Below are positions 28,080 to 36,100 of a DNA stretch of 44,160 nt, one piece after another. The stretch lies in IMG/VR virus record IMGVR_UViG_3300043749_000004, positions 1 to 44,160 of that record. The stretch is one strand, 5' to 3'. The notes below the pieces were generated by a model that was not told the origin of the DNA, did not search any database, and saw only the letters and a list, made by a program, of their open reading frames with translations. The translations under genes were made by a program, and so were the position numbers. How positions within the stretch are numbered: position 1 is the first letter of the stretch; each line of letters begins with the position of its first letter. The stretch is from a virus.

Positions 28080-28160
28080 TGTAGTTGGTGGGAAGTCGAA
28101 TCCCAATCGACACACTTGGCTGGCGTGCTGTTCTGCCTCTGTTGAACTACCGATTCCTAC
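28080..28160 (-). pseudogene. Degenerate tRNA-Gly(GCC)-like gene
   Basis: D arm (GTTC/GAAC) and T arm (TGGGA-TTCGACT-TCCCA) are tRNA-like, and the anticodon loop reads CAGCCAA (GCC). However, U33 is replaced by A, an extra base precedes the anticodon stem, and the acceptor (GTAGGAATCGG against CCAACTAC) pairs only with a large internal loop. It looks like a decayed tRNA, or a tRNA mimic. Confidence 0.55.
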
Positions 28161-28163
28161 ACG

Positions 28164-28234
28164 TGGAGTAACAGGGAATCGAACCCTGATCTGCTGCTTG
28201 CAAAACAGCCGTGCTTCCGTTGCACCAAAACCCC
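28164..28234 (-). tRNA. tRNA-Ala (UGC)
   Basis: The anticodon loop TTTGCAA reads TGC. The acceptor GGGGTTT against TTACTCC contains G3-U70, the alanine identity pair, but has two U-U mismatches at its inner end. T loop is TTCGATT. No CCA is encoded. Confidence 0.82.
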
Positions 28235-28239
28235 AGATG

Positions 28240-28258
28240 GGCCGCCCATAAGGCGGCC
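28240..28258. other. Perfect hairpin in tRNA spacer
   Basis: GGCCGCC (28240-28246) pairs with GGCGGCC (28252-28258) around CATAA. It separates the alanine and asparagine tRNAs and may be a processing signal. Confidence 0.6.
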
Positions 28259-28260
28259 AG

Positions 28261-28332
28261 CTGACTAAGTAGGGTTCGAACCTACGACCTTGGAGTTAAC
28301 AGCTCCCTGCTCTGCCACTGAGCTACTAGTCA
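28261..28332 (-). tRNA. tRNA-Asn (GUU)
   Basis: The acceptor TGACTAG pairs with TTAGTCA with G73. The anticodon loop CTGTTAA reads GTT. The T loop is TTCGAAC. One mismatch is present at the outer end of the anticodon stem. Confidence 0.88.
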
Positions 28333-28411
28333 TTGTCATTGGCAACCAACCGCCGAACAGTGCACCCCGTTGTTATGGCTCTTCACCACACCATTGTGCA
28401 CCTTCCCCCTG
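28333..28411 (-). other. Structured spacer between tRNA-Ile and tRNA-Asn
   Basis: No tRNA fits here. Two GTGCAC copies (28360-28365 and 28396-28401) can pair with each other, enclosing an ATGG/CCAT hairpin, and a small TTGG/CCAA stem lies at 28339-28349. It may be a second small RNA or a tRNA remnant. Confidence 0.4.
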
Positions 28412-28483
28412 TTTGCATGAAGGGAGTCGAACCCTCGTCTACAGCGTATCAGGCTGTTGCACTAACCGTTGTGCTACATGCAA
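28412..28483 (-). tRNA. tRNA-Ile (GAU)
   Basis: The acceptor TTGCATG/CATGCAA is perfect with A73. The anticodon loop CTGATAC reads GAT and the ACAGC/GCTGT stem is perfect. The T loop is TTCGACT. Confidence 0.9.
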
Positions 28484-28485
28484 AG

Positions 28486-28566
28486 CGGAAGGCAAAGGAG
28501 TCGAACCCTTAGGTAACCCTAGCCTGGTTTTCAAGACCAGTTGCTCACCACTGAGCGCTACCCTCC
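28486..28566 (-). tRNA. tRNA-Ser (UGA)
   Basis: The anticodon loop CTTGAAA reads TGA on a perfect CTGGT/ACCAG stem. A long variable region (AGGGTTACCT core) gives the class II shape expected for serine. The acceptor GGAGGGT pairs with GCCTTCC with G73. Confidence 0.9.
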
Positions 28567-28576
28567 AAGATAATTG

Positions 28577-28649
28577 CACATCCTCTAGGGATCGAACCTA
28601 GACCAATGGTTTTGGAGACCATCGTGCTGCCCTATTACACCAAGGACGT
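28577..28649 (-). tRNA. tRNA-Trp (CCA)
   Basis: The acceptor ACGTCCT/AGGATGT pairs fully with G73, as usual for tryptophan. The anticodon loop CTCCAAA reads CCA with a perfect ATGGT/ACCAT stem. It ends one base from the methionine tRNA. Confidence 0.92.
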
Positions 28650-28650
28650 A

Positions 28651-28723
28651 TAGCGGAGACGGGATTCGAACCCGTGACCATACGGCTTATGAAACCGCTG
28701 TTCTACCGCTGAACTACTCCGCA
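28651..28723 (-). tRNA. tRNA-Met (CAU)
   Basis: The anticodon loop TTCATAA reads CAT. The acceptor TGCGGAG pairs with CTCCGCT except for T1-T72, with A73. The T loop is TTCGAAT. It is probably an elongator; an Ile (lysidine) identity cannot be excluded without a modification test. Confidence 0.88.
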
Positions 28724-28724
28724 G

Positions 28725-28798
28725 TCTGGATGGATGGATTCGAACCACCGACCAATCGCTTCCAAGGCGATTACGCTGACCACTGCGCTACATCCAGA
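28725..28798 (-). tRNA. tRNA-Pro (UGG)
   Basis: The acceptor CTGGATG/CATCCAG is perfect with A73. The anticodon loop CTTGGAA reads TGG with stem ATCGC/GCGAT. The T loop is TTCGAAT. It is the first tRNA in the transcript. Confidence 0.9.
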
Positions 28799-28800
28799 TG

Positions 28801-28837
28801 GAGCGGGAAGGGGAGAGGAGGAGAACCCTTCCCGCTC
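28801..28837 (-). other. Twelve-pair hairpin before tRNA array
   Basis: GAGCGGGAAGGG (28801-28812) is the exact inverted complement of CCCTTCCCGCTC (28826-28837). It lies between the stop of the upstream structural gene and tRNA-Pro and could be an attenuator or an RNase III-type processing site. Confidence 0.65.
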
Positions 28838-28845
28838 ATATTGAG

Positions 28846-29721
28846 TTATACCATGCCCGACATCGACTGACCAAGTCCGCCCTGTGCACCTGCTCGGGCA
28901 CCCTGAGAACGTGCACGGTTCCAAGAAGCGAGTCGCTCAAGCTTAGCCTGAGGTGACTCCGCCATGAATCCCCCTTCCACTGTAGCACCAGTGGTGTTGT
29001 TCTCAAGGAGAGCACGCTCCATCTCGAACTGACTTACCTTCTCGCCGGAGAGAGAGGCAATCTTCTGATAGTCAGGCATCTCCATGGCCATCTGACCATA
29101 GGCCTGTGCCGCCTGACCGGCGGTTACCCCTGCGGTTGCGAACTCCTCAGACATGTTGCTCGGCTGGAAGCCCCTCTTGAGGGCTTCCGCGCCGATGGCC
29201 GCTGCCTGTGCCTGGCGCTGGAGAAGTGGTAGTGCCTTGTCCTGGTCGAGGAAGTAGGCGGTCAGGTGCGACTGGTCGATACCGTACATCTGCTCAAGCG
29301 CACGCTTGTAGTTGGTGTTCGCCAAGGTCGAAGCCTGAGACGCCATGTCCACCCGGGACTTCAGTTCGGTTGGACTCAGGTCGTTTCCGATCATCGTGTT
29401 GAAGTCGGACGGCTGATCGTAGAAGCCTGGCGGTAGTCCACCCTGCTTCATGATCTGACGGTACGAGTCCTCGACGCTCAGGTATTCGGACGGGGACAGA
29501 ACCCGAAGCCCGGCCTGACGCCGTGCTTCGTTCCCCGCGAACCTCTGCTTGTACTCGTCCGTGTCCTGAAGGAGAATACTGACAGTGTCAGCACTGTACC
29601 CCTTCTGGATGTAGTCGAAGATCTTAGGGGCGAGGGAACTGAGGTTGTACGAGCTGAACAGGTTGTTCAGTGCCTCATACGCATTCCTCTGATCGCCAGA
29701 GAGAGCATCCTGTAGTGCCAT
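28846..29721 (-). CDS. Internal-virion-protein candidate, 291 aa
   Basis: ATG 29721 overlaps the upstream TAA. The protein is helical and Gln/Ala/Leu-rich with two halves (EALNNLFSSYNLSSLAPKIF, QAQAAAIGAEALKRGF) and a Gly/Gln C-terminus. The NLSSL...YIQKGYSADTVSILLQDT region resembles repeated units in the adjacent proteins. It is probably ejected or internal, as in other short-tailed phages. Confidence 0.65.
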   Translation of the reverse strand: MALQDALSGDQRNAYEALNNLFSSYNLSSLAPKIFDYIQKGYSADTVSILLQDTDEYKQRFAGNEARRQAGLRVLSPSEYLSVEDSYRQIMKQGGLPPGFYDQPSDFNTMIGNDLSPTELKSRVDMASQASTLANTNYKRALEQMYGIDQSHLTAYFLDQDKALPLLQRQAQAAAIGAEALKRGFQPSNMSEEFATAGVTAGQAAQAYGQMAMEMPDYQKIASLSGEKVSQFEMERALLENNTTGATVEGGFMAESPQAKLERLASWNRARSQGARAGAQGGLGQSMSGMV

Positions 29722-30800
29722 TAGTACAAAACACCCCAATCCTGTAGCACCTTGTGTGCTGTACCCATGGCTGCATCCTGCGCGTTCTGAGTCTTCTTCC
29801 AGCGATCATCCTGACGGAGATCGTTCTGGAACTGCCAGAGTGGCTTGGCTCCAGCCTGGCCACTCGGATCCTTCCACTGGAGTGCGCCCCTGATCGTGTT
29901 GTCGAACAGGTTCGTCTGGCCGGGAGGGATCTCCAGGATCTGGCTCATGCTCTGCATGTACGGCTGAGCGATATCCTGCATGGTCATGCCCGATCGGAGC
30001 TGCTTCTCCCAACCCGAGAAGGTTGCGATCGACTGCTCCATGATCTGGTTCTTGAAATCCTGCTCGTTGTTCTTCCCGCGAATGACGTTGCGGATCGCAT
30101 CCTGAGTCCACCAGTCCGAGTTCTGTACACCCATCGTGTAGGCGTACGAGTTCAGCTCGGACTGGATCTGACCGGCCTTGCCGTGAGCAAGGCCCCCCCC
30201 GTCGAACACGATGTACTGGCCGAGGTAGTCACGAGCCTGGTCATCCGTGTAACCCTCAGTGATGATCTTACCTGAGATGGCGTTGACCTGATCCCAGTTG
30301 TTCGGGTCAGCTCCAATGTCCGCCATCATTAGTCGGATCTTGTTCTGCGTCGTGTTCCACAGCTTGCCGTACGTGGCGGGATCCGTGTACTGAAGCATGA
30401 TGGCCTTGCGCTGGGTGTCGCTCATGTTCTTGTAGAAGTTCGTCTCCGCGAACTTCGCGTTGAACTTGGCCTGAGTCCAGCCTTCCTTGACCATCTGGTT
30501 GAACATGTCCTTGAGCTCTGGGTATGCGTTGAGCAGACCGAGAGTCATGCCGTACTGGCGGGCCAGTTCGTCATCCAGGATGGGAGTCGCCGCCGTTGCG
30601 GGCGGCGACGATGCAGCAACGGATGCACTCTTGACCGAAGAGTTCCTAGATGAAGCGCGGGAAGAGGAGGAGCTTCCAGCTGTACGACTGTTGGCGAAGT
30701 CGTGTGCCGCCGCAACACCCTGGGATGCTGCCACGCTGGCGGCCTGAGCCGCAGCGTCGTACGCTCCACGAAGGTTGGATCCTAGGTTTCCCCACGACAT
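29721..30800 (-). CDS. Internal-virion-protein candidate, paralogue of next gene, 359 aa
   Basis: After an Ala/Ser-rich N-terminus the protein is helical and clearly related to the C-terminal two thirds of the gene upstream. Shared landmarks are MVKEGWTQAKFNA against MVSENWTQAKFNA, the TDPA repeat, and the ending AQ-KAM/AAMG... ALRA/VLQDWGVL. It lacks the peptidase domain. The paralogue pair suggests duplication of an internal scaffold-like unit. Confidence 0.75.
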   Translation of the reverse strand: MSWGNLGSNLRGAYDAAAQAASVAASQGVAAAHDFANSRTAGSSSSSRASSRNSSVKSASVAASSPPATAATPILDDELARQYGMTLGLLNAYPELKDMFNQMVKEGWTQAKFNAKFAETNFYKNMSDTQRKAIMLQYTDPATYGKLWNTTQNKIRLMMADIGADPNNWDQVNAISGKIITEGYTDDQARDYLGQYIVFDGGGLAHGKAGQIQSELNSYAYTMGVQNSDWWTQDAIRNVIRGKNNEQDFKNQIMEQSIATFSGWEKQLRSGMTMQDIAQPYMQSMSQILEIPPGQTNLFDNTIRGALQWKDPSGQAGAKPLWQFQNDLRQDDRWKKTQNAQDAAMGTAHKVLQDWGVLY

Positions 30801-32125
30801 TAGCTAAGCACCCCCATCGCTCGAAGCACTGCGGATCCCATGTTCATGGCCTTGTTCTGTGCCTGCTGTGTGGTACGCCAGCGAGGATCACCACGAAGCA
30901 TGGTGTCGAAGTCACCCATGGTCATGCCAGTTGGCTTGCCATCCTGGTTGATCCCGTTCATCGCCTGCATGATGGTCGGATCCCTCAGCGTGATGTCCGA
31001 AGGATTCATCTCCAGGTTCTGCGACATGGACTGTATGTACGGGTTGGCGATGTCCTTGACCTTGACTCCACCCATGATCTGCTGCTGGTACGCGGGGAAG
31101 GAGGAGATGGCCTGCTCCTTGATGTAGTTCTGGAAGTCGTCCTGGGTGGCCATCCCCTTGACCATGAGCTGAGCGTAGTTCTTGATGCTCTGCTGTGACA
31201 GGTCGACTCCCATGTCCCCCGCATACTGACGCATGATGTGCTCATGCATACCGGCTTCACCGGTCAGGTTGTTCTTCGAGAAGTCGATGTAGTCCGACAG
31301 GATGGGCCGCAGGTTATCCTCGGTCATGCCGTACATCTGCATGTCCTCGGCCATCTTGGGGAGCATGCTGTCTGGTACAGCTGCTCCCATCTTGGATGCC
31401 AGCTGGGAGATGACCAGCTTGTTGGCATTGATCGCGGCGTTCCATGACGCCGGATCGGTAGCCTTCAGCTGGATTGCCTGGCGGGTGACATCGGCGTTGT
31501 TCTTCCAGAAGTCAGTCTGTGCCAGCTCTGCGTTGAACTTGGCCTGAGTCCAGTTCTCGCTTACCATCTTGTCGAACAGGCCTGAGAGGCTGGGCTCGGA
31601 CTTCAGGAAGGAGTACGCCCACCCATACTGAGCGGCCATCTCTTCCGGGCTGAGCGACTTCGCGAGTTGCGCTTGCTGCGGGGTTTGGGCCGACTGGTCG
31701 TTCGACGGGGAGTAGTCTCCTCCAGTGCCTCCGCCAACCACACCATCGAAACGTCGTCCACCCATGAACCTCGATGAGTAGTAGGAGTCGGTCATGTCCG
31801 AGACCTTCACCACGTCACCGGTCTTCGGTGCGTGGAGGAACTTGCCACCACCGATGTAGATACCAACGTGGTCCGGACCGGCGGTGTTCTTGTCCGTGTC
31901 GAAGTAGACTGCATCTCCGACCTGGAGATCCTTCATTCCGACTGCCATGCCTTCACCGATCTGGGTGTAGGTGGTACGGCTTACGTCGATACCGAAGTGC
32001 TTCATGCCCTGCTGGATCAGGCCTGAACAGTCGATCCCGTCAGTGAGGCTGTTACCACCCCAAGCATAGGGAGTGCCCCTGAACTGCATGAGGTAGTCAA
32101 CGATCTGCTGACCACTCACTGCCAT
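30800..32125 (-). CDS. NlpC/P60 peptidase fused to internal-protein domain, 441 aa
   Basis: Residues 1-130 are an NlpC/P60 domain: GIDCSG with catalytic Cys 33, DHVGIYIG with His 86 and FLHAPKTGD with His 98. These enzymes cut bonds in cell-wall peptides. The rest is the helical region shared with the next gene. As a virion protein it would open the host wall for DNA entry. ATG 32125 is the start; the longer frame overlaps another gene. Confidence 0.85.
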   Translation of the reverse strand: MAVSGQQIVDYLMQFRGTPYAWGGNSLTDGIDCSGLIQQGMKHFGIDVSRTTYTQIGEGMAVGMKDLQVGDAVYFDTDKNTAGPDHVGIYIGGGKFLHAPKTGDVVKVSDMTDSYYSSRFMGGRRFDGVVGGGTGGDYSPSNDQSAQTPQQAQLAKSLSPEEMAAQYGWAYSFLKSEPSLSGLFDKMVSENWTQAKFNAELAQTDFWKNNADVTRQAIQLKATDPASWNAAINANKLVISQLASKMGAAVPDSMLPKMAEDMQMYGMTEDNLRPILSDYIDFSKNNLTGEAGMHEHIMRQYAGDMGVDLSQQSIKNYAQLMVKGMATQDDFQNYIKEQAISSFPAYQQQIMGGVKVKDIANPYIQSMSQNLEMNPSDITLRDPTIMQAMNGINQDGKPTGMTMGDFDTMLRGDPRWRTTQQAQNKAMNMGSAVLRAMGVLS

Positions 32126-33111
32126 TAGACAACTCCCTTCGAGATCGCCTGAGCCAGCCACGACATGCCAGTGGTCGCAGCCTGGAACGCACCGTACTCC
32201 GGAGACTGCTTCATCTGCTCTTCCAGCAGGGCCTGACGCCCTGCTGCGGTGGTTCCACCGGTAGTAGTGGATGCCGAGTTCGCAGCCTCACCGGTGTTCG
32301 GGTCGATCTGCGTAGTCGTGGTGGTGGTCTGAGGATGCTCCTTCTCGTACCCGTTCAGGATGTTCAGGTACTGGCCGACCTCGGCCGCGCTCGGTGCACG
32401 GCCCAGCATGGAAGCCATGGAGTTCTTCGTCAGGGCGAGAGCGTCCTCACGAGTCAGCTCCTGGATCTGAGTGGACGTGGTGGTCTTCGAGAGTGGTCCG
32501 ACGTACCGGATCTTCTCGCCGGTGGCGATGTCGTACTCCCAGTTCCCGCGCGTGACCGTACCGAACTTCCCCTTCGGGTTGGCGTACGTGTTCATCACGT
32601 CGTCCGGAGTCCACTTCGGGTTGTTCGGATCCTTCTGGTTCATCGCGTAGGCAGACTTGATCAGGTCGTCCCAAGCAGACAGAACCTCAGGCATACCCAT
32701 GTTCGTGTCGAACCCCGGCACCTTGTTCATGACGCCCTTGTTGACGAACTGGGCAAGCTGGTCGGAACTCCAGTCAAGAGGCTGGAGCCTGGCCTGAGCG
32801 TAGGCGGACATCTTGTTGCTATCCCCGGAGATCATCGGGAATCCCTGCGTCGCTCCGAGGCGACGCGCATCTGGATCATGCGCAGCCGCGTACGCATCCT
32901 TCTGTGCCTGCGTGGCACCGGTCTGCTTGCCCAGGTAGATCTGAGAGTTGTCGGTCAGCTTGCCGGTAGTGGATCCTGAAGGGTTGGCCTGTGCACCGGC
33001 GATCATCTGCTGAAGCCAGGGCGGTGCCTGGTTACCCGCACCAGCACCAGCCGTTGGAGTCGGCTGGGCTGGCACCTGGTTGTATCGAGGGTCTGGAGTG
33101 GGAGTTGCCAT
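32125..33111 (-). CDS. Internal-virion-protein candidate, 328 aa
   Basis: A Pro/Gly/Gln-rich N-terminus is followed by helical sequence and a motif LTREDALALTKNSMASMLGRAPSAAEVGQYLNILNGYE that resembles internal-protein repeats, then a Thr-rich linker. Both ends overlap neighbours as TAATG, so it is translated with the adjacent genes. The function is inferred from context. Confidence 0.65.
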   Translation of the reverse strand: MATPTPDPRYNQVPAQPTPTAGAGAGNQAPPWLQQMIAGAQANPSGSTTGKLTDNSQIYLGKQTGATQAQKDAYAAAHDPDARRLGATQGFPMISGDSNKMSAYAQARLQPLDWSSDQLAQFVNKGVMNKVPGFDTNMGMPEVLSAWDDLIKSAYAMNQKDPNNPKWTPDDVMNTYANPKGKFGTVTRGNWEYDIATGEKIRYVGPLSKTTTSTQIQELTREDALALTKNSMASMLGRAPSAAEVGQYLNILNGYEKEHPQTTTTTTQIDPNTGEAANSASTTTGGTTAAGRQALLEEQMKQSPEYGAFQAATTGMSWLAQAISKGVV

Positions 33112-36100
33112 TACTTACGCGTCCCCTTGATCTTCTGGTTGGTCTTGGTCATCTGCCCCTCGATGCCGAACTGGAGCTGATCGTTGGCCAGGTAGCGGTT
33201 GAACAGGTCGTTGAACTTGGTGTCCGACTGGACCAGTCCCAGCTGAACGGCACCCCATGCCTGAGCAAGATCATGATTGGCCAGCTGACCGTTCGCGTCC
33301 CTTGCCGTGAGGCTGGTGTTCGGACGCTGGAGTAGCTGAGCCTGGATGGCGTCACGCGCCTGTAGGTACAGCTGAAGAGTCTGGAGATCCGTCCTCATCG
33401 GGTCGGACATCAGACTTTCGTCCTGGACGATCTGCTTCATGGCATCGATCTTGCGGGGTACCGCGTTCTTGTCGGTGGTGTTGAAGTCCTGCTCCCATGC
33501 CGGGTACTGATCACCGATGTGCTGGATGATCGCCTGCTTGATCAGCTGGAACTGTGCGGCACCTGGATCGGTGTACGAGTGGAATCCCGCACGGATCAGA
33601 CCGGCATCAACCATTCCGGCGTACTGCTTGTACTGCTCCCAGCCGAGCGCCTTGTCGTTGTTGTCGACAGCATCGTAGGCAGTCATCTTCGCCTTGCCGG
33701 GAGTGCCAGCGAAGTTCATGTCCTGGAGCATCTTGTTCGCAGTCTGTGAGAACGCTCCACCGTTGTACGGGCCGACGATCAGGGAGGCGAGCTCTGGGTG
33801 CTCGCCGATCAGATCCTTGTACTTGGCTGCGGTCTCAACAGCACTGTTGGTGCTGTTGATCCCGATGCTCTTGTTGAGAGCTGCGGTGAATCCGTAGTAG
33901 TCGGCACCGTAGGTCTTGAGGAACACCTGGGATGCGGTCTTCGGGTTCAGCTGCTGTAGCTGCTTGTACTGGTCCACGAAGAACTGGTACGGAGTTCCCT
34001 GGAGCGGGGAGGTAGTGACAGACGTAGGTGACGCGAACTGGGTGAGCGCCTTGAGGAAAGTGAACTGCTTGGCGTTGGCAACCGCAGCCTTGAAGTCCGG
34101 CTCCGGTCCGCCGTTGGCGTAGTCAGCCTGCTGGCGCTGGTACTCCTCAAGAAGAGTCTGCTGGAACTTCGTGTTGTTCGGGTCATCGCCCTGGTATGCC
34201 GACCACAGGGTCTTCATGTATGCGGGAGTGATGGAGTCCATGATTCCCTGCGGACCGTACGGAAGAACCTTGGCCCACTGGAGGAAGTCGCCCATGCCGG
34301 GCGACTGCTCTGCGATCTTGCTTCCCGCGATCTGAACCAGGGGCCCAGTGCCAGGGTTCCACCACGGGTCACCCGGAAGGATCGTGTTCAGGCTCTGGAT
34401 CGGGAGGGAGATGCCACCCTCGGGAACTCCACCGGTTACACCCCGAAGGTTGCGAGTGGTTCCCGGGATCTTCAGGTTGATGTACCGATCGGTCTGACCG
34501 ACGAACGTCTTGCCGGTGATGTTACCGTTCGCGTCGCGGTGAGTAACGTAACCGTCCTCATCCACAACGTTACCATTCTGGTCGGTAACGAGGTGGGCTG
34601 CGACCGGTGCGTTGTAGATCTTGGAGGCGGTGTTGAGAAGCTCGGGCTTCTCTGCCACCAGGCCGAACCAACGCTCAAGACCATCGATGTGCGCAGCCAT
34701 GAACGGAGCGACGAAACGCAGCGCCTGAGTGGCAGTGGTTCGCTCGGGGTCATAGACGATCTGGGACAGAGTGTTACGTGCGCGCTTGTCCGCGACACCC
34801 ATCATCTTGTTCATGGTGTCCGGGTCGATGGTCTGATCCATGCCGTTCTCGGCGCGGTACGAAAGCTCACGGTCCATGAGGTCTCGCATGTGTGCGGCGT
34901 GAGCACGGATGTAGATCGGTTGACGGGACATGATGTCCGAAGGAATGGTACCGAGATACTTGAACCCCTTCTCGATGATGCCGTCGATCACCTTGCTGAC
35001 AGACTTCTTGTCGCCGGTCATAGCGGCGAGATCCTCACCGTGGACCAGGGGGAAGTCCTCGGGTCGGATGGCACCACGAAGGTCAGCTTCGCTGATGTCG
35101 TTACCGGCAAGCAGCTTGTCACGCAGGCCAGTTCCCTTGGGGATGTACTGGTCGAGCATGGCGTTGATGATTCCCACCAGACGCTTCGGATCCTGAGCCT
35201 GACGAGTCATGTTGGTCATGTGAGCACGGCCAGCCTGGCTCTTCAGGAACTGCATGGCGGTATCGCCGGTCGGGTCCTTCATGAGCATCTGAGCGACAGG
35301 GTCGTTGCCCAGCTGCTTGTTGATGGCGTTCGTCCAGGACTCCATGTAGTTCGGCATGTCCGGGGTGACGCTGGTCCAGCTACCAGTCTTGATCAGTCGT
35401 GCTCGCTCGATCGCTTCCGCCCGCGCGAAGATGGATCCCATCGCCTCTTCCGAGGTGATCTGGTCACGAGGGATCGCACCGGCCCACTGCTCGTTGAACG
35501 GCTGGGGAACTTCCTGGCCCTTGTAGGTGAACGTGCCCGTTCCGAGACGGGCACGTGTTGGCTCAGCCGCCTTGCGCAGCATCTCGTTGGCGTAGTTGGT
35601 GAACTCCTGCACGACTCCACTTACGTCGTCGTGCTGGTCCTGGAGATCCTGCTTCTGAAGGGACAGCTGGTCCAGTGCGTCCTGATCGGTGGTCTTCTTG
35701 GCCTTGCTGTCGATCTGACGCATCTGCGTCTCAAGATCATTCAGCTTGTCCCTGTTGTCACCGAGGTACTTCTGGACGAACGGGAACGCCTTGTGGACCT
35801 GGATGTTCTCGGTCGGAAGGTTGTTGTCCTTCGCGAACTTCACAAGATCAGGATCGGTGATGTCAAACCCACCTCGACCGATCATGGCCTTCATAGCCTG
35901 AGGACGGTTGCGGATCCAGTTCATGCCACCCTTACCGGCATCGGTCATGGCAGAGAGCAGGCCGAACTTCACCGCACCTGCGACCATCTCCTCACTCGGA
36001 GCACGAAGGGCGTAGCCAGCACGTAGCAGCGTGCTGGCCTTCCACATGCCATTGAACCCATCGGCGAAGGTCTTGATGTTGTCGAAGACCTTTCCGCCGT

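Noticed and set aside
34539-36026. Rightward 495-aa open frame opposite the giant gene
   Set aside because: It has leucine/valine/histidine-rich antisense composition and no promoter or ribosome site; it is a codon-bias shadow.
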